Source: Fusarium oxysporum f. sp. lycopersici 4287 (lineage: Eukaryota > Ascomycota > Sordariomycetes > Hypocreales > Nectriaceae). From it: 64,000 nucleotides of DNA. This document shows positions 55,575 to 64,000 of the stretch, piece after piece (within the stretch, counting starts at the first letter, position 1; each line of letters opens with the position of its first letter). The notes under the pieces were generated by a model. The model worked only from the letters and a program-made list of their open reading frames with translations, did no database searches and was not told the DNA's origin. A program made the translations under genes and the position numbers. The DNA is taken from the NCBI RefSeq assembly GCF_000149955.1, contig NC_030993.1, positions 2,136,562-2,200,561 on the forward strand, read 5' to 3'.

Positions 55575-57133
55575 GATGCGACTCCTCGGCGACTTGAGGC
55601 CGGTGTTGGCAGTGGAAGAGGATTGAAAGAAACTTATGGATGAGAAAGAACTCGCTCTGACGAAATAACTTAAGAGCTCAAGTCAGAGAAATCTGGTTCA
55701 AGATTCACGAGGATGTACGTTGCGGTGAGTACCCTAGATAGTGAGCCCAGCTATTTATGCACGGTAATCAGTCGTTGATGTCGATGAGCTTGCAACAATA
55801 GAAATCAAAATGCCATTGTGAAATCGATTCATCTATTCGTCCTGAATCAACAACGAACGCCGGGTGAGGGGCTGTTGCGAGACTCAGACACTGCCAGCTG
55901 CCGCCAGTTGCCAACCCAGTAGGATACCTTACAGCCCAGGCGGCCTTACAATAAATGATGATTGATTCCTGCAACGCCTCTGTACTCCCGTAATTGAATT
56001 CTGCTACATATTATTTCGCGACTACAGGAACAGTTTTACAGCACAACTTCTCAGTGTTGGTTTCATCCTCAGGTGGCCAGCTCGACAGGATGAAAGAGTG
56101 AAGTGCTAGATGATTCTTGCGCTTAGAGCCAGCGATAAAGAACGAGTGGAAGTTATATGTTAATTAAACTGTTATCCATACTATCGTTTGGGGGTCCTCG
56201 AACATACAGATAATGCTGCACCCTCAGCCAGCTTGCAAGTGTACTCGCTCTTTGCAATTCGACTTACAATCTGCTACCTTGATAATTCGAGAACCCAAAG
56301 AATCAAGTCACGACATGTACCCCATCACACAAGGTCACTGATTGATACGTCTCCCTCAGCATTTCCTTTCGCTCAAAGCATCCACAAGATACAAGCCTTT
56401 CCATGGCTCCGGTCTGAGATCTTCTGCATATGTGCCTGCTCACCCTCCCTCTCCAGAAGCCTTCATTCTCAATTAAGTACAGCCTCATAGATGCATGTGG
56501 GGCCATTTTGACAGACACATATCTTCCTTGTTGGTGAACTTTTACTTGGACTGGTGGCTGACGGAGTGACGATAGAATCACAGCAGGCCTTTCTATCACT
56601 CAACTAACCTGGTACCATCCTCGATGCCCATTCTCTTTGTCATTGCTATGCTTAGAGGCCACCATTAGGTGCGCTACTTTACTTCATGTTACCTAAACGG
56701 CCCAGAACGTCTCCTGCTTCGGGTTTGTATCTGATGTGATAGTTGGGAGTATCTGGCACTGACGAACACAGCCTGTGATTGTAACTGTTGGTTTGTAGTA
56801 GCTATGTCATGAACGATAGTTCAGGCAGTTCTCAGATGCTTCCAAACAACCCTCAAAAGCAAGCACCCAATTCAGTTGTCTCCGCAAAGACTTCTGATCC
56901 AAGGAGTGGGCCAGTTTGGTTTTGTGTGGTGCTTTGTCCCTCTTTGACAACCCTTCCGACTCAGAGTGAACATCATTTGTTCCTCTCTCGCTTCTGTTGT
57001 AAGCTACGCGATAAGGAAGAAGGCCTACGTCAATAAGGGTCTGTAGGTGAAAGGTTTAACTGTTTTGTATTATATTGGGAATTTTAATCGTGAGATATTC
57101 AAGAGTAGCAGCTAGGTAGTTTGGGAAGCTTGG
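55575..57133. other. Intergenic region downstream of the acetylglutamate kinase
   Basis: About 1.56 kb between two leftward genes. On the minus strand it contains no frame longer than about 100 codons, and I saw no N-acetyl-gamma-glutamyl-phosphate reductase sequence here. That matters because this domain would be expected directly downstream in an ARG-6-type fusion. Confidence 0.65.
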
Positions 57134-58754
<1,621 letters not shown>

Positions 58755-60306
58755 CTTGCTTAAGCCAATTGACTCGACGATGGCAGGGAGATCGTGCAAT
58801 GGACAGAGGGGAGGGATGAGGAAGAGAGGATGAGGACTGTTGACTATTTAGAGAGAAGATCGAGAGGCCCACACGGCAAGATAAGGCCCGGGTGAGTCAG
58901 TGGAGACTAAAAAGGTGTTGTACCTTAAAAGCTAGGAACCTGGGGTCACTTCCAATGGAGGGGCAACAGGGCTATTAAGATTTCATGTGTAACCAACTAC
59001 ATTATGCACAATTATTCTATGCCCGTATAATCGTGTTAGAAGTCGAGGCAATGGCCTCCGATAGTTCTGTTATTGTAACTTGCAATCTCTTCAAAGCACA
59101 ACTCGCATATTCCTTGGAGTCATCGCCCCTCTAACCATCCACCATCGATCCGACACCGCTTGGAGACCCTTAGCTGACCAGGGTCGCCTTGCCGGTCTCC
59201 GTTGCATCATGATAGAATTTTTTTTTCCATTGAGCTCCATCATGAAAAATACCATGTTCAGGCGGTCTCGTCTATGGCCTGTAACTATGGGCGAGGATCA
59301 GTCTTTGACTTAATATTGGTATCGTTCGTTCATTGTTGCGTTCAAATATCTACAGTGAAGCAGCAATAGTGAAAACGCCCCCGTTCATCCGCTGCAGAAC
59401 TTTTTACCAAGGCAAACCCACCGAGGTCCAGTAACCAAACACGGCTACATTCCCTGATGCAAGGAAAAAAAAGCTCAGATGGTGATGAGGCATTATCAAT
59501 CAGTCGGCGTTATCAATCTACTCCTACCCACAATACCCATGCACTTACAGAAGAAGCCCACTACCAAATGACGCCAACAGAGGACCCATGGTTCCGGTAC
59601 GTCAAATCTTGAGCCTGTAAGGGATCTCTTTCGTTCATCTTCAACGGACAGGATGCCATGTGTACAGAGAAGTTCCACTTTCGGAGCAACTATTGTTTAA
59701 GGCATGGTCTAGTTCATCCAAATACCGGCTGCCCACGTCTCAGGAAAGTTTTATTTTAATCACCCTGGGTTGCTATGAAACTGGAGCTTTCGTCATGTGA
59801 TAGAAATCTCCTATTAAAGAAATGGACTAATAAGAAGGGATTCTGCAAGAATTAGAGAGCTGATCACGATCCTCTGCTCTCAGAAATCATGGACTGTCAC
59901 TTGCCATTCCTATCTTCGGTCTGGCAAGCAGACTGCCGCTTCGTTGCCACCAATGACGCAACACGAGGAGTCGGATTTGATGACAAAGATCCGCGGAAAG
60001 GTATACATCTCAATTAATCGGGGAACGCCTAATCTCAAACATCCAGCCCGGTCTGAAGTTCCTGGAGCGATACTGAGACCTCGTCATCAGTAGTAAGTCA
60101 CCCCAGGAGCAAAAGCTGCCAGCATAACATTGACCGGGACCCAACGTGAACAAACTCCATCGTGCTCAAATCATATTCCATTGCAATAATGGCCAGTTGC
60201 CCAAAAGTTCCATTTCCCATGGTCGTAGCTTGCGATATTCGATGTCGTCATGTCCCAGCGTGTGTATCGTAAGGACCAAGTACTACCCAAACAAATGATT
60301 GGGCTA
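58755..60306. other. Intergenic region upstream of the acetylglutamate kinase
   Basis: About 1.55 kb between two leftward genes. The first ~130 bases upstream of the kinase ATG are pyrimidine-rich on the coding strand and contain no ATG, so no arginine-attenuator-type upstream ORF is visible there. Nothing else recognised. Confidence 0.65.
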
Positions 60307-61119
60307 TTAACGAGTAGCCACAACTAGGGAGGATTATCAGAATATTCAACAACACATCTTTGACGAATCGAACACATACCAGAGGGGACGATGATGATGA
60401 CCAGCAGAATGATGATACCGATAATCAGACACATTCGCATCTTCATATCCTTCCACCACATCTGCTTGCGGACTCTGTTGGCTCCTCGACGGAAACCTTG
60501 TGCCGAGACGGCCAAGTTGTCGGTCTTATCCTGAAGAGCATCGAGGCGCTCACCACGTTGGGACACCTTGTTGATGTTGTCACGCATCACACCCACGGTA
60601 TCATCAATTTGCTGCCGACTGCATTAGTTCATATCCAACACCAGAGACATTGCAGCGCTGGTGTTTTTGGGGTGCGGCGTGGGCTGGACACAGGTATCGT
60701 CTGGTGGCAAGATAGCCAGAATGTGACGAAAGCCCATCAAGCATTGGCAAATTGATGCAAGTGGCGTTTGGTCGGGCTGCTCGGAACGGATATCATGATG
60801 CTGCATAATCGCTCTCAGGGTATTATCGCATGATTTGCCAGTGGCCGGTTGATGGCTCTTCGAAAAATTGCGATTCTATCGCAAATCGTTTGCGAATTAC
60901 CAAAAGGAGGCGTCATCCATCATCCGTCATCGAACAGCCTGGTCGCCAGGTGTCGCAACTCATAATCATACAAAAAACACTAGCGCATCACGAATATCAT
61001 CAAAACAAACTTACAGCTTGTAGCGCCTGCGTTCTGGCATTGCCGCCAGCGCCCTGTTGTTGGGCTCCAGCCTGGCCGCTGGGGATGTAGGGGTCGTAGG
61101 GGGCTTCCTGCTCAGGCAT
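60307..61119 (-). CDS. SNC1: Synaptobrevin/SNC-type v-SNARE
   Basis: Three exons, 61119-61015, 60611-60380 and 60323-60307, give 117 residues. It is the R-SNARE on secretory and endocytic vesicles that pairs with plasma-membrane t-SNAREs. A Pro/Gly/Gln-rich start ([16 protein letters not shown]) leads to the SNARE motif. The first intron joins LQA to [16 protein letters not shown]; the zero-layer Arg is in [26 protein letters not shown] precedes the C-terminal membrane anchor ([18 protein letters not shown]). The last exon adds only VVATR. The first intron is 403 nt, several times longer than any other in the window, while the second is 56 nt. Confidence 0.94.
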
Positions 61120-63428
61120 TTTGGCTGTGGTTTGGAGATGTTTGAGTCGCTAGAAAATAACAAAAGGGTATCGGTCGGAATAGCGCGAAAAGTTTGATGT
61201 TGCAGGAGAACAAGTTCACGATTACGGGGCTGTCGTGTCGTGTCGTTGTGATAGTCGAAAGGAGGAGGTTGGCGTAGCGAGAGGTTGGAAGAGGGAAGTT
61301 GATTGTGAGACGTTGCGCTGGTCCAGGCGAAACAAGTAGTGAGTGACCAGGTTGCAGGTGAACCTAGGGCGGAGTTGGTTTTGGGGCGCTGCTGGGTGAC
61401 GAGGCCCCGGGGGGTTCGGGGCGGGCTTCAGATGGGCTGTGGTTGCGTTGACGTGCTGAGCCTGAATTGGCGTCGTGGCTAAGTACTTCTACATGATTCG
61501 AAGGCCTACGGATAACTTACGCTTTGGCAATCAAGAGTCTTTGTCCTTTTCAATTTATCGCGGTTCATCAACTGTTGGTTCGTTCGTTCATTCTGCTGTT
61601 CTATTTTTGGCCATGACAGTCAATAGACGCCATGGAGCACTTAGTCTGCCTATAAAAAGAGCTGTAAATGTCCTGACCTGTCCTCTGGAAAGGCCTTCAA
61701 TTCATTGCTCGCACTTATCAGGAGAGTAGTTGCACTGTAAAGTATTCGCGCAGTGATACGTTCCTCCTGTTGCTTTGAGTCGCGGTACGCAATGCCTAAA
61801 AAGGTTACCGATGGAACTGGTGATGACAGACTCATGTGATGCTGTAACCCAAGTTGTCGTCCCTTTTCAGTAAGCGCGGAGACACTGCCCGTATTCGCAT
61901 CCATGAGTCAGCCACAGTCAGCCACGGCTCACCACAGTAACAGCGCCACATCCGATCCAATCGAGTGTATGCACATTCGGGTGCCCTCAAACAGCCCATT
62001 CATGCACTTGGAAACACATGGACGAGGAAGGCACAACTTGTATTAGTGCCAAAAGTTTCACTAGAAAGACTTGCTACAACACAGAAACTGATGCCATTGT
62101 TATTGTTGCTGAAATATGTACTACGAAATAGCTATAGATTGTCTTGATAGGCCACGCAAGAGGCAGATACATACTTTTCTTGACTTACCTGTCACAAGTA
62201 GGAACAATGACGGTCACAGACGCACGGAGGAGTTGCTGAAAGCCGTCCATGGAGTCATTCTCTGTTGCCTTATCATGAAACCCATCGTGACCCCTTCATG
62301 TCTGTGTTGGATGCTTCACATATGGCTTAAAAATCAACGAGAGACTACATTGAGCCTCACCCAACATCAACACCAATCAGTGTCAGTAAATTTGAAACAA
62401 GGATTAAATAACTACTTTATTGTTTTTATGACTACGTCTTACTCTACTGCCCATACATATTGAAAAGGCATGGGTGCCGTTCTTACACCGAGTGACCTAG
62501 TCTGCTCATAGCCTCGAATAGAACCGAACGGTAAGCATCCTTTAAGCATGATTTGTCGAACGGGAAACATTAACTATATCGTAGATCTCGTTGAGACGCT
62601 TAGATAATGGAACCTGGATATAGGGCTATAAATATGGAGAAAGCGATAATTCTCTCATCATCATGATGGAAGAGGCTTCCAGAATTTTAGAACATCGAGC
62701 TAATAAAAACTGATAACAGGGGTCGTTCAGATGACAGGATTCGATCGAAACGTCGATTTCGATCTGGCTGATGTAACACAAGCGACTTGTGATTGGGGCC
62801 GGGCTCCAGTGCTTTAATGGTTTTGTGGGAGATGTGAGAAGAAGAGAAGGATTTTGAAGCTCAACAAACAGAGATCTATACACTATGTGATTCATTCTCA
62901 TGGCGACTCAGACTCCAAGTCATCAACAATACATTATTATTAGTATCCGTCACAGAAGTATACGTCACCCTATGTATGGATGTCATGATATTGGATTGGA
63001 TACAAGATATGGTTAGTTCGCCAATGCAGCTGTGGCTCGTGAGCTACAACCAATCAGTTGACCCGGATCTCACTCCGAGTTCGATCGTGTCCCTCCACAT
63101 TCGATTTAGCTATTCTGCAATTGTGCGAATATGGCATATAGGACTCTGATCATTGGAAGATTGTTTGGGAAGCTGATTGTAGCAGCGTTGAGTTGATTGG
63201 GTTAGAGATATACACATTGAGAAGTCCCGTGTATTGTGTGCACACATCCCTTAACTACGTAGCACCTCCAACCTTCACTCATTCAGATGATGAAACACGT
63301 GAAAGGAAACCCATGTAACGCAGAGATTACTCGCCACCGAATACCTTATCTGATCCCTTGCTCTCAGTCAACTGTGATACTACTTACTGTCTTTGACGGG
63401 TTCCTTGCCAGTATCACGAGTCCAAGCA
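61120..63428. other. Divergent intergenic region, SNC1 / Zn2Cys6 regulator
   Basis: About 2.3 kb between divergent starts. A GC-rich patch near 61380-61440 precedes more AT-rich sequence. Open frames are short and without family content. No RNA gene or repeat seen. Confidence 0.6.
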
Positions 63429-64000
63429 ATGTCCAAGAGATATCGCCAACTACTCCCTGTCCCTCCCAGCGAAAACCCGCCTCCCAACTCGCAGCCATCT
63501 GGGTCTTCCTCGACTCCACGATCCTCCAGCGACGAACCTTTGAAGCGACAACGAATCGGAACACACCTAGCATGCAACTCGTGCCGTAAGAGGAAGATTC
63601 GTGTAAGCTTCTCAAGGAAAGTGGCAACCCATTTGTCCCTTTTAACACGATGTGTCAACTAGTGCGATGGAAGAAAGCCGATGTGTGAGGCTTGTCGACG
63701 ACGCGGCGAAAAGAAACCATGTACCTACGCCGAGACTCGAAGTTCAGACCAGACGAGTAAGGAAACAGAGCAGATTCTGGGGCTGTTTGATATTTTGAAG
63801 ACAGCACCCGAGACTCAGGCTATTGATATTCTCCGAGTCGTACGAAGCCACACAGATCTCGATACAGCCGTGTCGATAATCCAACCGCGGATAACAAAAA
63901 TAATCAGTGACCATGAACGCTCCCCTGAGCACCCTCGGCACCTGGGTCTTGAAGCTGAGCTCATGGCAAGACATTCTCTCGCTTTTCCAGCGCTTCAACC
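63429..64000 (+). CDS. Zn2Cys6 (Gal4-type) transcription factor, 5' part only
   Basis: Exons 63429-63602 and 63663 to the window end (60-nt intron), 170 complete codons seen, with no stop before the edge. A Pro/Ser-rich start of ~40 residues ends in the basic DEPLKRQRIGTHL. The binuclear zinc cluster follows: ACNSCRKRKIR joined by the intron to CDGRKPMCEACRRRGEKKPC, with all six Cys present; the intron falls directly before the third Cys, as in many fungal factors. The helical segment after it (EQILGLFDILKTAPETQAID) begins a linker. Target genes and the missing activation/regulatory domain cannot be seen. Confidence 0.92.

Overview
The window is ordinary euchromatic DNA from a filamentous ascomycete, most likely a Hypocreales/Fusarium-type Sordariomycete. 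The evidence is compact genes on both strands, short GT-AG introns (about 46-106 nt, with CTAAC/CTAAT-like branch sites), fungus-specific families (DUF7703, the NEW1 translation ATPase, a CpsA/GT2-type glycosyltransferase, Zn2Cys6 regulator) and intergenic gaps of 0.3-5 kb. No rRNA, tRNA, CRISPR, transposon or viral segment was recognised. I resolved 22 gene models plus one doubtful start at the left edge. Several models required joining exons by hand, and the joins keep both frame and family alignment.

Layout. 1-8.4 kb: doubtful 5' end of a leftward gene; mitochondrial enoyl reductase (ETR1); PI 3-kinase VPS34; a seven-pass DUF7703 membrane protein with an upstream ORF; a DUF4336 metallo-hydrolase-like protein. 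9.4-16.5 kb: an 882-residue unknown membrane-tail protein, the SMC5/6 subunit NSE4 and a ferric reductase, all leftward. 19.7-27.7 kb: MICOS subunit MIC19, tRNA wybutosine enzyme TYW3, PAPS reductase and phosphoserine phosphatase (divergent pair), and a tiny mitochondrial membrane protein. 29-35.3 kb: palmitoyltransferase ERF2 and NEW1, both rightward. 35.9-48.1 kb: cell-surface genes (GT2 glycosyltransferase, GH16 glucan-active protein, GPI-type fasciclin protein) with long intergenic regions. 48.1-53.3 kb: a convergent gap of 5.2 kb with no clear gene. 53.3-64 kb: RNPS1-like splicing factor, a 91-residue single-pass protein, an acetylglutamate kinase/NAT-domain protein, the v-SNARE SNC/synaptobrevin, and the start of a Zn2Cys6 regulator cut by the window edge.

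Most genes are housekeeping and not an obvious cluster. Functional themes are mitochondrion (ETR1, MIC19, acetylglutamate kinase, small membrane protein), membrane traffic (VPS34, ERF2, SNC), amino-acid/sulfur metabolism (PAPS reductase, SER2, acetylglutamate kinase) and cell surface (GT2, GH16, fasciclin).

I did not find a convincing new multi-gene system. The points most worth checking are: the acetylglutamate kinase that ends without the reductase half normally fused to it in fungal ARG-6/ARG5,6; the 5.2-kb convergent gap with a proline-rich open frame broken by one in-frame TGA; the unknown 882-residue protein; the NEW1 orthologue without a Q/N-rich prion-like N-terminus; and a 403-nt intron in SNC where the other introns are near 50 nt.
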